In this document: positions 34,120 to 44,990 of the stretch, one piece after another
Numbering within the stretch: position 1 is the first letter of the stretch
Layout: each line of letters begins with the position of its first letter
Source: Euborellia annulipes
Lineage: Eukaryota; Arthropoda; Insecta; Dermaptera; Anisolabididae
Assembly (NCBI GenBank): GCA_023213315.1
Contig: JAKCPI010004326.1
Location: 1-64,000 of the forward strand
Direction: 5' to 3'
Length of the DNA stretch: 64,000 nucleotides
Program-made: the position numbers and the translations under genes
The notes under the pieces: model-generated
What the model saw: the letters and a program-made list of their open reading frames with translations, nothing else
Told to the model about the DNA's origin: nothing
Databases searched by the model: none

Positions 34120-34270
34120 AAACAGAGGAGGCTATTACCCAAGGGAATAAAGTAGTGAAGCTTATAATTCTGAGTTAAAGACAACTCGAGTTCAAACCCA
34201 CCTCATGGCAAATTATCCAACTCTATTTGAGATGCCTCCTCCTGAGGAAGGAAACGGGAACCCGTAAAAG
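34120..34270 (+). mobile_element. SINE-like repeat D, head part
   Basis: AACTCGAGTTCAAACCC (B-box-like) then CACCTCATGGCAAATTATCC and GCCTCCTCCTGAGGAAGG. The same order appears on the minus strand at 35725-35925, showing it is an interspersed repeat, probably tRNA-derived. Confidence 0.5.
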
Positions 34271-34277
34271 TTACTTC

Positions 34278-34490
34278 TCAGAGTATCTACCCGAGTAAAA
34301 ATGATTAAAAATGATCGAGGGATACACACGCCCGGAGCAGGTCTGTATAGTGAACCTTTAGGGACACACAGGGATATACACGCCCACACCAGGGGCACAC
34401 ACGGTAGATCGAAAGTGACCAGAAGGAAAATGTGTGTCCCTGGTGCGGGCTCGATCATTTTTAGAGTATCTACTTTACTCGGGTACAACG
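34278..34490. repeat. Imperfect inverted repeat rich in CACACA/GGGACAC words
   Basis: CAGAGTATCTACCCGAGTAA and ATGATCGAG near the left pair with CTCGATCATTTTTAGAGTAT and TACTTTACTCGGG near the right. Open frames on both strands are by-products of the symmetry. Confidence 0.5.
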
Positions 34491-34717
34491 TGTCAGGTCT
34501 GACGCTGATGACTGAAGAGAGAGAAATATACTGTACTTGGTTAAGACATGAAGAGCCAATTCAATATGGCCTATGAACATTTGCTAACCTAATTAAATAT
34601 TAAATAAAATTTTTGACTTGAAATGAATAGCTATTGAAAAAGTACGCATGCAAACGATATACAATATATGTATATATACGCACTTTCGGCTACCTATATC
34701 TGGTCATAAAATAATGG

Positions 34718-34745
34718 CTGATGATGAGATTGAGTTACTCGAAAC
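34718..34745 (+). other. Hammerhead-core-like motif
   Basis: CTGATGA, then TGAGATTGAGTTACTC (GAG/CTC stem), then GAAAC. It is followed by ATTTCGGAATTTATT, comparable with the other copies. Confidence 0.4.
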
Positions 34746-35724
34746 ATTTCGGAATTTATTTAAACAATAATTAAATAAACATAAAATAAACCTTTCAAAG
34801 TATAGGTGATAGAGAGAATTGTCAAAGATAAAATTCCAGGAATGATAAAGCGTAGAGAGAGCTTTGTTTTTAACTATTTATCTGGGTGACAGTTTAAAAT
34901 GACTTTGCTTGATGATCGTCTCAATTCTCTATGCCCTTTGATGTAAAGTTTATTTAATGTTCTAAGACTTAATAATCAAGCAGGGAAAGTAGACAAGGAT
35001 GAAAAAAGTCGCCATCTTCCAGCTGAGTCAATATTAATTAAATACTATAGTTGTTTCCTTTTAAAAAAAATATTTCTGAATATCTTCCAGCAACCAAACT
35101 AATTTATGCACTCTATTAATAATAAAAGTGAATAATTATGTATATTGGTGTATAATCGTGATACAAATTCACAAACAAGAAAGGCTATAATAAAATGTAT
35201 AATCTTGAAATTTAAATCAATTAGGCAACCATTACAACAGATAAGCCTCTAGTGTGGCTTTCCCTAATATATAAAGGCTAAACTCTTATTTATTTTAATC
35301 TCAATATTTATTGTCATTTGAAATATCCAGAGTGGAAATGGAGTTTCGGTGTTATTTATTCACTTGTTTTGCTTTCCTCCTACAGGAAAAGAAATTTCTG
35401 ATGAATTATTCAATAGGAATGTTTCCATATTTTTATTCGCTTGAATTATTTGAGTATTGAACATTTTTATTTTTCCATTACTAATGCTAAAAATATTTTC
35501 TAATAATTTATTTATATCTATATTTGAGATTAAAAAGTTTTTGTACCAAAAAAAAAAATAAGTAGAGAATTTTTTGTATGATTAATTGATATTCAATAGC
35601 AATTTTGAAAAATGTATTTTTAAATGTTTCCATTTCATTTGGATACGGAACCTGGAGATTTACACAATTTAAAAGTTAAATATTTTTAATTATATGCACT
35701 TTTATGCCTTAATTTAATGCTCTT
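34746..35724. other. Unassigned stretch
   Basis: AT-rich. No gene, RNA gene or shared repeat was recognised. Confidence 0.45.
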
Positions 35725-35925
35725 AGGAATCTTCTCGGTCATCTGTGTCAGGCACTGAATGTGACTTTCATGGGGATGATGTTGGGGGTATTACTCCCCA
35801 GGAGGACGCTCTCAAATAGTGATAAATTTTTGCCATGAGGTGGATTTGTATCTGACCTGCGACTCAGAATGATTGCTTTACCCTCCTCCTCCCTGCAACA
35901 TAATTTATATAACGGAAGGGATGCA
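35725..35925 (-). mobile_element. SINE-like repeat D, second head copy
   Basis: The minus strand has ATTCTGAGTCGCAGGTCAGA, CAAATCCACCTCATGGCAAA and GCGTCCTCCTGGGGAG, matching 34120-34270. An open frame across it is therefore repeat-derived. Confidence 0.5.
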
Positions 35926-36204
35926 ATCTCTATTCTAATTCCGTCCATAAATTCAACGATATCAAGTAAGGTCTAGTATTTTCCGAACAATGAATCTTAA
36001 ATGTCCCTTATAAGGAAGCATTATAGATTTTCGGAAAAATTCAAACAAGTATAAATGTTATTACTTTTGTTAAACGATAAGAGCTATAATTCTTTTTATC
36101 GCTCAAATGAATCAGGATGTCCATAATTTGTATAAATAAGGGGATTTATTGAAATTTTGTGGTACGTATTTATTTAATGTAAACAAACACTCAAGCACTG
36201 AAAA

Positions 36205-36490
36205 TTGAATCTCACCATAACAGCCCCCAGGCAACCCAGGAGTTACTGTGACATCTCGTCCTGTGGAAGGGAGATAAAGAAGGTTCCCTCTCAGTGATGC
36301 AATCTTCGAAAGGAGTAGGCTACACTCCGGTGCTGATGGAGTCATTTTTCAAACTAGGACATCCTTCCTAGCATAGAATAAGTTAGATAAAAGGAATTGG
36401 TTGGAATTAGAATTTAGTTCATTAGCTAGAAATGAACGCAGGAGGAGGAGTTAGTGATAGGAAATAATGTAGCTTCACGGGGTGCCGGTA
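36205..36490 (+). mobile_element. Repeat D body, partial copy
   Basis: AGCCCCCAGGCAACCCAGGA, GACATCTCGTCCTGTGGAAG, TCTTCGAAAGGAGTAGGCTA and TTAGCTAGAAATGAACGCAG match the minus strand at 54345-54670 in order. The open frame on the minus strand is also kept partly open in the other copy, but both are best read as repeat sequence. Confidence 0.75.
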
Positions 36491-38086
36491 GATGGCTATT
36501 TCTAGGGAATTTTGTGAACATTAACGGCAGTTCAACAATTTTTAGATTTGTTTTTTAGATATAAGAGTTTTAATTTAAAAATAGATTATAAAAAAATCTT
36601 TTTGTTTTGTATACCATAATGTGTTCGTATATGACATATGTTATGAATGATTTTTTTGTTAAATTTAGTGGTATGAATGTCTTGTGAGTTGTTAACGAAA
36701 AAAAAGTAAAAAAAGAGCCCTAATTGAAAAAAATTAAACATTTTTTAGTTTTTATTTTTGGTTGTTAAGCTACGAGGAGCCTATTCAAAGCACGTGTTGA
36801 AGAAATAAATTAAACCCCAGCTTGGCGATATTGGATCAGAAGAATGGTTATTTGCAAATGCACTTTGTATTTTCCGGAAGAGAAGAACAAAGACAAATCC
36901 CACACTTGGTTAGTGAATTCACACGGAAGCTAATTAAATCAATCCAAGAGGGTAATAACTTGGCCTGGAAAATACCATGGCGAAGAAGACAAGAGAGAAG
37001 CCAAAGGCAAAAGGAGGTGTGAGAGACGTCGCCATGGAGATGCTTTTGCTCTTTGCTGAATTCAATCTGAGGTCGACAGATGCCAAGTGGAGAAAGAGCT
37101 CTGTGTGAAATTGAGGCATATTCGGCCAAAGGAAAAAAAAAATGTCGCAGAGATATAAAATTGAAAACTTAAGAAAGACGCCGCTGGCTTTGAAAGATGA
37201 GAACCATCATTCTTCTATGGGAAATATTACATATGCCTTTTAGAATTTTGTACTGGGTGATTTAGAGAATGGAAATGGTTGGTGGTGGTTTCGATATACA
37301 TAGAAATGACTTTTCTAGCTTTCTGCCTTTAAAGCTCTAAAAAATATTATATTACATTTTTTTTCATTTTTTTTTTTAAGAAAAGTTCAACAAACAAATA
37401 TTTTAAAAGACCATTGTCAAAACATCTAAATTATAGATATTGTTGGAATCTCGTATTCAATTCTGAAAGTGCAAGGTTCTCGTGAATTGGATATAAAGCA
37501 TCAGATATGTATGGTATGCATGAGAGAATATCGAATTCAGCTTCCCATCAATATATCATTGAGTTAACATATTAATATTGCAGTGGAACGGAAAAAAGGA
37601 TAAAATTAGAAATAAAAAATTTAATTAATGAGAATCTCATCCGATAAATGAAATTGGTTATTTTATGCAAAATCGAAAAAATTAAAATCACTTGAAAAAG
37701 AATGTAATAATAAATGAAAAATGTCATAATTATATTTAAAAATTTAATCAAAGTTAAAGGTTTTTTTTTTTAAATATAAATTAAAATAAAGCTCCGATTG
37801 ATGGAGCGACAGTTAATTTAAAAAAAAATAGACTATTTCGTAAATGGCCTTTTCAAACACTCATATTATCAATTTTCCGGAAATAAATTTCCATCATGAC
37901 TTTTTTTTAGCTTTTATGTTAACCACAATATAGAGTATGTTAAATCAAATGTTGATGTCCACTCTTGATAAAATTTTTGATGATTCGATGAAATGGAAAA
38001 TTAATTTTATTTTAAAAAGAAAATTAAATGTGAATTTACTCACAATTGTCAGTGAAAAAACCTAATTGAAAAATAAAAAAAATTTC
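36491..38086. other. Unassigned; GC-richer island 36780-37210
   Basis: The island (with AAGAAGACAAGAGAGAAGCC and GACGTCGCCATGGAGATGC) has overlapping short frames on both strands, none with clear start and splice support. It could be an exon, UTR or regulatory region. The rest is AT-rich. Confidence 0.35.
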
Positions 38087-38287
38087 AACCTCGTAGCTCC
38101 ATTAGTTCTTGAGATATTTTGTTCACAGACACATGCACAACAGACACACAAAGTCAGGCAGACCATGTTGCGAAAACCACATTTTTGGACTCAGGAATCT
38201 CAAAACGTATATATCCATCAAAATCTCGACATCGAATTTTTGACATGAATCCAATACTTTCTCTATATATTAACATATATAGAGGTA
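38087..38287 (-). mobile_element. H element, left-end fragment
   Basis: AAATTTCAACCTCGTAGCTCC, GAGATATTTTGTTCACAGAC, CCATGTTGCGAAAACCAC, TTGACATGAATCCAATAC and the AT palindrome TATATTAACATATATAGAGG, in minus-strand order. It is joined directly to hAT-like sequence. Confidence 0.85.
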
Positions 38288-38520
38288 TTGGCGTAGCCAG
38301 AAATTTTTGATGGGGGGGGGGTCTTGTGAAGAGACAATTTTGTGTCAAGAAAATTTTTTCAAACATTTGAAAAATTTAAGATTATTTTAGGGTATTTATA
38401 AATCATTTTGGTTTTTGTTTAGCTAGAGTAAATTATTATATTTTACTTTCTCCTACCCTGTATTATAAAGCTTAAATATCTAGTCATGGTTTGGGTCCCA
38501 TGGGGGGGGGGGGTTCAGTC
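38288..38520. mobile_element. Half of a hAT-type element (GGCGTAGCCAG end)
   Basis: TTGGCGTAGCCAGAAATTTT matches the CATGGGCGTAGCCAG family end, with G runs at 38312-38321 and 38501-38513. No matching right end was found before 38520. Confidence 0.5.
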
Positions 38521-38529
38521 ATTAATTAT

Positions 38530-38840
38530 TAGGAACCGACCGAATATTCGGTTTCGGCCAAAAATCATGGTTTCGGCCGTAGTTTCGGTTTCGGCCAAAA
38601 AGTAGCCGAAACTTGAGTCTTAAAAAAAAGGTCAAATAATTTGCGCTTGAAGGAGAAAAAAATTTTTTGTCTCCCTAAAAAAAAAGGTAAAATGATTTTC
38701 ACGGAGGGGAAAAAATTTCAAAAAAAAAAAAAATATAAATTTTTTTTATAGGAAATACAAGTTTCGGTTTCGGTTACGGTTTCGGCCGAAACTAATTCGG
38801 TTTCGGTTTCGGCTGAAAATCTTGTTTCGGTCGGACCCTA
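38530..38840. mobile_element. hAT-type MITE with 8 bp TSD TTAATTAT
   Basis: Ends TAGGAACCGACCGAA and TTCGGTCGGACCCTA (inverted, two mismatches), flanked by TTAATTAT at 38522-38529 and 38841-38848. Inside are many TTTCGGYT words and a CCTAAAAAAAAAGGTAAAAT module also found in the 50881-51341 element. Confidence 0.88.
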
Positions 38841-38848
38841 TTAATTAT

Positions 38849-39772
38849 TAATAATTCATCCTGCATGATGTTGCGGCTTTTTGTCAAATAAAAAAAATAA
38901 AAACAATTCATCCTATTTGAAACAAATAGGAGTTAAATGAAATGTGGCTTTTTACTTTATATCCTAAAATTATTCTAAAATATTTTATATTTAATTAAAC
39001 TCCAGGATCAATGGGTTAACTTACAAGTTAGTTAACAAAATCTGCATGATCACCCATCCAAGGATAAGTCAAAGACTGACCATGACTACTCCATCGGACC
39101 GAAATTTCGGACAATTTTTTTTTTTTATAAAAATTCAAGGATACAATAAAGTTTGATGAATCATTTCTTTTCTTTCTTGTATGAATCCTTGAAATAAAGG
39201 TCAATCGGCCTTGCATTATTGAAAATCAACCCTTTTTAATGAGGTAAAATACATACAATAATTCTTTACATTATGCATTATCCCCATGGGGAGTCAGGAT
39301 TTATAATTACCCCTCTCCCTTAGATATGAAAGGGGCGAGGCTTGCGACAAACGACTTAATTAATGTGGACAAAATTTCAAAAGATTTGGTTCAGAGAATT
39401 CTAAATAAGGCAAATATAGTAAAGGAATTAAGAAAAAGAAAACAGGAAGTAATTTTAACCTTCTATCACATTTCATAAAGAACCGCAAAGTATATTACTA
39501 GATATTATTTCTCTGAGATATTTTCGTGCCAGCAGATAAATTCATTGAATAAGCAAGAAATTCTACTAATTGTAAGTGACAATGGAAAGAGGCCTTCTTG
39601 AGAATTAAATATAAAATAAATAATTAGACACCCTCAAATCTAACCTACATCAGTACACTAGTCCATACACCGCCAAGTTATTTTATTTGCTATCTCTACC
39701 TTCTCTCCTTATAGTTTGCCGAATAATAATTATTCGATTTTTAATTATTAAAAACCTTTAATTTTGAAATAA
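38849..39772. other. Unassigned stretch
   Basis: Mixed AT-rich sequence. CTTCTATCACATTTCATAAA and neighbours match no repeat here. No gene is called. Confidence 0.4.
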
Positions 39773-40945
39773 CACTAGTCGAAAGGTTTTTTTCACAAGA
39801 AATCTGATAAGTGAACCTAGTACATTTTTTTATCCTGAATTCAGATATGTAGTTAGAATTTTTCATCAGGCACAGTTTTAGAGATATAGAGCAAAATAGA
39901 TTTTTAGTCGAAAATGGGCTCTAAAACGGCTTTTATTTAAAATGTTCAAATTATTTTTAACGCGACACCCCGTCAAATTATGCAGATAGTTAGAATACAT
40001 ATAAATTTTAAGTTTCATTCCAATCGGAGGTCATTTAGACGTGCCGCAAACGGCTTAAAGTTTAGAAAAATGAAATTTTCAAGATTTTTTGCTTTGGTCA
40101 CCCTAATACAATTTTAGAGATCCCTGAATGAAAAAAACATATATGTACGATATTCTATAGTTCTTTGGCTTTCTAAAAAGCATTCGTTCGTAAAAATCTG
40201 TTAATTATTAACGAAATTATTAATAAAAACGTGAGCAAAGAAAAAACACAAGTACACTCACTGGTCGAAAAAATGGACTTCAATTGAATTAAAAAGCGAA
40301 CCCTATCCACGAGAAGCTAATGTATCCTCTCTGAGCATCGGGTCACGGGCCCTAACTTTATTATATATTATTTAAAAAAAATATTTTTTGAATCTCATAT
40401 CTTTCTTTATACTTCTAAAAGAACAAGAGGTCCATTTTTTGTCCAGTGAATGTACTTGTGTTTTTTCTTTGCTCACGTTTTTATTAATAATTTCGTTAAT
40501 AATTAACAGATTTTTACGAATGAATGCTTTTTAGAAAGCCAAAGAACTATAGAATATCGTACATATATGTTTTTTTCATTCAGGGATCTCTAAAATTGTA
40601 TTAGGGTGACCAAAGAAAAAATCTTGAAAATTTCGATTTTTCTAAACTTTAAGCCGTTTGCGGCACGTCTAAATGACCTCCGATTGGGATGAAACTTAAA
40701 ATTTATATGTATTCTAACTATCTGCATAATTTGACGGGGTGTCGCGTTAAAAATAATTTGAACATTTTAAATAAAAGCCGTTTTAGAGCTCATTTTCGAC
40801 TAAAATCTATTTTGCTCTATATCTCTAAAACTGTGCCTGATGGGGAAAAACTGAATTGATATTTGAATTCAGCATGAAAAATACTTCTAGAATTTCATAT
40901 CTTCATTCTTGTGAAAGAAAAAAAGTTCATTTTTGTCGACTAGTG
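39773..40945. mobile_element. Long palindromic Harbinger-like element, TAA TSD
   Basis: Two arms of about 500 bp (39773-40275 and 40433-40945) are near-perfect inverted copies: CACTAGTCGAAA at the left and TTTTTGTCGACTAGTG at the right, with shared inner blocks such as CGTGAGCAAAGAAAAAACAC. TAA flanks both sides. A 3 bp TAA/TTA duplication is typical of PIF/Harbinger. No transposase is encoded. The loop holds a SINE-B fragment. Confidence 0.8.
40295..40352 (-). mobile_element. SINE-B head fragment in the palindrome loop
   Basis: GCGAACCCTATCCACGAGAA, GCTAATG and GAGCATCGGGTCACGGGCCC match the reverse SINE-B head (compare 6440-6492). Confidence 0.6.
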
Positions 40946-41080
40946 TAATTAATTACAATACTCAAATTAATAGTGCTTTAAAAGAAATTCAAACTGATGA
41001 TGTATTAATTTTGAAGAACTCGAAAAATGCAAATCAGGAATATAAAATTAAAGAAATTGGTCTACTACTGTAGATTATAT

Positions 41081-41336
41081 GGACCCTGTTATGCAATGGT
41101 GTGTCAAAGACCAAACATCGAGTTTTGAGAAAATCAACATTAAAGTTTTTTGTTTTCATTGGATTATATATAATTTTTGTTGTCAATTGGGCAAGTACAA
41201 GTAACATTAAATATAAATTTTTTTAGCACATATTTCATAAAAAATACTATTAATTAAAGCATTTGAAACAATATTCCGTGCTTAACTCATTTTTGAATTT
41301 TTTTGGTCTTTGACACACCATTGCATAAGAGGGACC
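41081..41336. mobile_element. 256 bp MITE, 4 bp TSD (ATAT), copy 1
   Basis: Ends GGACCCTGTTATGCAATGG and CCATTGCATAAGAGGGACC are inverted and extend through GTGTGTCAAAGACCAAA. ATAT flanks both sides. The same element lies inverted at 53460-53708. Confidence 0.85.
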
Positions 41337-41399
41337 ATATATCATCATAATTTTGGAAAACTAAAAAATCCAGTAATTTATCTTTTAATAATTTTTATA

Positions 41400-41701
41400 C
41401 TAATGTGCAATTAACACTATTTGTATACGGTAGCAGCATTAAGCAAACCTCAGCCTCGGCTTGTGTGTTTACAAAGAAAGCTATGGATGCGTTAAGGGTG
41501 GACAGACGAGGCGACCGGGGCGGTAGTGGCGGCGGCGGTTGCCGATCAATAGAGCCCCTTCGCCCCGCGAGAGAGAGAGAGAGAGAGAGTGAGCCGGAGG
41601 CTGGGCTGGAGCAGCAGTCGCCACCACCATGTGCCTCCCGCTTGCCGACGGCCTCCATCAGCCGCCGAACAACATTAAATATTAAAATGGACATACTTTG
41701 A
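41400..41701. other. GC-rich island, possible first exon or promoter
   Basis: A CpG-rich block (GCGACCGGGGCGGTAGTGGC, then (GA)n at about 41570-41590) has open frames of about 98 codons on each strand. The plus-strand frame from 41484 is Arg/Gly-rich, partly from the GA repeat. Another plus-strand start, CCACCACCATGTGCC, has good Kozak context but opens only 18 codons. Strand and coding status cannot be decided. Confidence 0.4.
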
Positions 41702-42397
41702 AAAATGTTTTGTTATTTCTTTCGTATGCTAGCTTGGGGAGCTCTGTGCACTAGGTGAAAAAAAAGTTATTTATAATCATTGACACATCCTCGCCTCGAG
41801 GGAGGATAAATTTTCAATTAAAATTCGATTTCCTAAGTCGTAGACCTCTAGAGGTTTTCTGGTCCTATGGATTTAAATTGTTGAGTTGGTATAGTGGGAT
41901 CTTCTCTTTCTCTCTCTTATATTTGAAAGGATATTTTTTATCCATTTAAATAATTGGTTGAGGTTCAAAATAGAATTCTTACACAAATGCATATGGGGTA
42001 GTCCACATATTACGTAACGCGTTAGGGAGGGTAAGGGGTTGGACAAAACGTTACTAATTGTGACATGGGGGCACGGGGGTTTCTCTAAGTGTGACACCGC
42101 AATTCAGAGTTGAATTTATAAAATTTTTGAGTTTGAAAAGATGGGATGAGACTCCTATAGGCCTATACTAAAAAAAGTCATGATTGTTGCAACAGGGAGA
42201 AATAATATGAATTTTATATAGGAAATTTTAAGAAAAAGTTTAAAATGAAAATTTTTAAATAAAGAGAGCATTGAAAAAGGGATAAAAGATGAAAAAATTG
42301 AGCTGATCGAAAAAATATTTTAAAACTAATCTTAAAAAGTCAGATAAAATTTCAAAGGGATCTCTCTGGGTTTGGCTAGGAAAATTAATAGTAGGGT
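41702..42397. other. Unassigned stretch
   Basis: GTAGTCCACATATTACGTAA and GGAGGGTAAGGGGTTGGACA near 41998-42040 look like a repeat fragment, but no partner is present. No gene. Confidence 0.35.
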
Positions 42398-42478
42398 AAA
42401 GAGTCGCATGGGACGGGATGCGAACCCTTGGTACAAATAGCCTGAATGCTTGCTATCCACTACACCAAGGCCAGGGGC
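42398..42478 (-). mobile_element. SINE-B head fragment
   Basis: TCGCATGGGACGGGATGCGA, ACCCTTGG and CTTGCTATCCACTACACCAA give a B box and an A box in reverse. It is closely comparable to 55697-55774, and the tail is absent. Confidence 0.75.
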
Positions 42479-42865
42479 TGAGAAACCAATTAAATCTATA
42501 AAGAGCAAACGAATTTAGGTAATAATTAACAACACAACATGAAATGGATCATTGTTATTGACTATTTTACTAAAATAATTTTAAAATAAGGGTAATCAAA
42601 AGCAGAACTATTCAATATGTAACACACCTCAAGGGTAGGAAATGAAATGACGCCATCTTCTCTTTAAATTTTATGAGAATAATTCTCTCAAACAAATTTA
42701 TATCCGACGATAAGGAATAATTTAAAGTGACAAATACACGATAAATGAGATTCATAGTGAACAGAGAGTTGAAATTTAAAATCAGATAAAATAATATAAA
42801 TGAAAGTATTTTAATTATATTTTCTGAAAGGGAAAGATTAATTCATCTCTGCTTTAATCGATTAG
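42479..42865. other. Unassigned stretch
   Basis: AT-rich; nothing recognised. Confidence 0.4.
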
Positions 42866-43060
42866 AAAAATCTGGTGTGATAGGTTACACAGAACACAAC
42901 TTTCGGCAATTGAAAATTGTGTTCTGAGCTTAAACACCAATTTTTTTGAGTCACCATAATTAGTTTCCGGCTTACTATAACTCCTATCTTTCCTATGAAG
43001 TTCAAGAGTAAAGTAAAGAGCAAACAAATTTGCTGGCAAAATGAGAATATACATTTTTAA
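42866..43060 (-). mobile_element. H element, decayed right-end fragment
   Basis: The hairpin (AAAAATCTGGTGTGATAGGT; the right arm is damaged, AACACCAATTTTTTT), then TAGTTTCCGGC and CTCCTATCTTTCCTATGAAG follow the reverse H order. It has many more changes than other copies, so it is an old insertion. Confidence 0.75.
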
Positions 43061-43640
43061 AATACAAAAATACAAGTCTTGCCATTTGTTTCCAAAAAAA
43101 AATATAGATAGCAAAAGAAAAAATAATAAGAGAAACGAAATATCATTTATTCATATCAAACTCAAAACTAATAGAATTAAAATAATTTCATTATAATATT
43201 TTGCCTTGATATGGTGAGTTTAAAACTAATTATCAAGAAAAATATAATATGCTGGAAAACCCAAAAGGCGGAAATTATTTTTTTAATAATTATATTTAAA
43301 TTTTTTTCTACTTATTAAGTGTATCCGTATTGATCCATTCCAAGTTTATTTAGCTACTTGAAGATTATGATAAGAAGTTTTAACAAAATTATAAATTTAT
43401 AATTTAAAATTGATGAGAGGCTACGGACAGGTTTCCTTTAATAATTATATAATTGAATTAAATAACCCAGCCAGCAATAATATTATTAAGTACAACGAAG
43501 AGTCGATACAACAGCATCCCCTTAAGCCAGTCCTATCATATCTCAACTAGTAGACTTAATTAACTAATTAACTATATCCATTAGTTGCATTGATATTTTT
43601 TAAGTTAAAAAAATAACTTTTCATCTGCTAATTAATTTAG
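43061..43640. other. Unassigned stretch
   Basis: AT-rich; no gene or recognised repeat. Confidence 0.4.
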
Positions 43641-43945
43641 AATAAAAATATAATAAAAAAAACTTTTAAAAAAAATGCTTTTATTTAAATTGAACTAAAA
43701 AGAGAGAAATAATTTAATTGTTCTTGTTAAAATTGTTGAATATTTATGACTTAAAATAAAAGCGTGGGGCTCACATTGATAGCTTAAGGAATTGTATATA
43801 TTAATATTTAGAGCGCCCCACGCTTTTATTTTAAGTCATAAATATTCAACAATTTTAACAAGAACAATTAAATTATTTCTCTCTTTTTAGTTCAATTTAA
43901 ATAAAAACATTTTTTTTTTAAAGTTTTTTTATTATATTTTTATTT
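43641..43945. mobile_element. Near-perfect hairpin, ~130 bp arms
   Basis: The left arm ends AATAAAAGCGTGGGGC and the right arm begins GCCCCACGCTTTTATT. Pairing extends outward through TTGTTGAATATTTATGAC and TTCTCTCTTTTTAGTTC. The loop is about 43 bases. It is followed within 20 bases by an H element. Confidence 0.75.
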
Positions 43946-43960
43946 TAAACTTTTTAGTCT

Positions 43961-44655
43961 TTTACTTTCTCTTACCTATGTATATATGTAATATATATAT
44001 AGAGAGAAAGTATTGGATTCATGTCAAAAATTCGATGTCGAGATTTTGATGGATCTTCACGTTTTGAGGTCCCCTGAATCCAAAAAAGTGGTTTTCGCGA
44101 CATGGTCTGTCTGTGTGTGGGTGGGGTGGGTGGGTGGTGTGTGTGTGTGTGTGTGTGTGTTCAATTTTAAGCATGAAGGAATTGAGCTATGAGGCTGAAA
44201 TTTTATATTTAAGTTAAACACCCCCGGGACCGGAAAAATAAGCTTTTAATCAAAATCGGCCAAAGAGTACTAGTACTTTACTGATGTACTTTTTCAGTTT
44301 TTTTCGATTTTCTCAAAATTTGCTCCAACGATTTTTTTTTAAATTCAAAAATCAATTATTTTTTAGATGCTCTTTAAAATGTATATTCTCATTTTGCGAT
44401 TGAAATCTTCTGAAGACCACTTTGCTCTTGTATTTTATAGGGAAGATAGGAGAAATGGTTGCCATGGTAACAAAATATAAATATTTTTCCATACTTATAA
44501 ATTTTACATCTGAATTCATCATATGTTCCGTACTGTCGGGAACTAAATATATGTCGACACAAAAAAATCTGGTGGGACAAGCACAGTACACAACTTTCGA
44601 TTACCGAAGGTAAGAGAAAGTTGTGTGCTGTGCGCCAGTCACACCAGATTTTTTT
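43961..44655 (+). mobile_element. H element, complete (subfamily 2)
   Basis: TTTACTTTCTCTTACC start, AT palindrome, a GTGGG/(GT)n microsatellite at about 44107-44160, CCCCCGGGACCGGAAAAATA, the TACTAGTACTTTACTGATG block, and the hairpin ending 44655. It matches the copy at 23698-24401 in diagnostic positions. Confidence 0.93.
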
Positions 44656-44681
44656 ATTATAGAGTAAGGCAGGATGCGTGA

Positions 44682-44890
44682 AATAAAGTACCACATTAGT
44701 TTGGTCAATTTTGTTAAAACCCAACTCACTATTTGCGTTATCAAAAATGACTCTTAAATATCAAATTTCACACTTCTAGCTCATCGGAAAGTTTTTTGAA
44801 ATTAGATTAATACGAGTGAGGTTTCAAATAAAGTATCCCATTAACTTGGTCAATTTTGTTAAAACCCAACTCACTATTTGCGTCATCATA
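44682..44890. repeat. Two ~60 bp direct repeats, ~147 bp apart
   Basis: TTTGTTAAAACCCAACTCAC with flanks (ATAAAGTA...TTGGTCAATT and TATTTGCGTYATCA) appears at 44682-44743 and 44829-44890. It may be the remnant of a tandem array. Confidence 0.75.
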
Positions 44891-44990
44891 CCAAGTGAAA
44901 TTAGAAGAAATAAATAATTCATTTACAAAATAAAGTTTTAATAATTCAACTGTCATAAAAAACACTTCGATGTCAAATACCTTTTAAGAT

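Noticed and set aside
36112..36345. 77-codon frame on the minus strand
   Set aside because: It overlaps repeat D, which occurs again at 54.3-54.7 kb. There is no independent sign of a gene.
38530..38840. A 10 bp duplication ATTAATTATT suggesting a Mutator-type element
   Set aside because: Shifting the boundary by one base gives TAGG...CCTA ends with an exact 8 bp TSD TTAATTAT, which fits hAT, as with the 50881-51341 element.
44389..44724. 111-codon open frame on the minus strand and similar frames at 25.1-25.5 and 26.2-26.4 kb
   Set aside because: All lie in the same part of H copies and translate repeat sequence. Copies differ by frameshifts with no conservation of the peptide.
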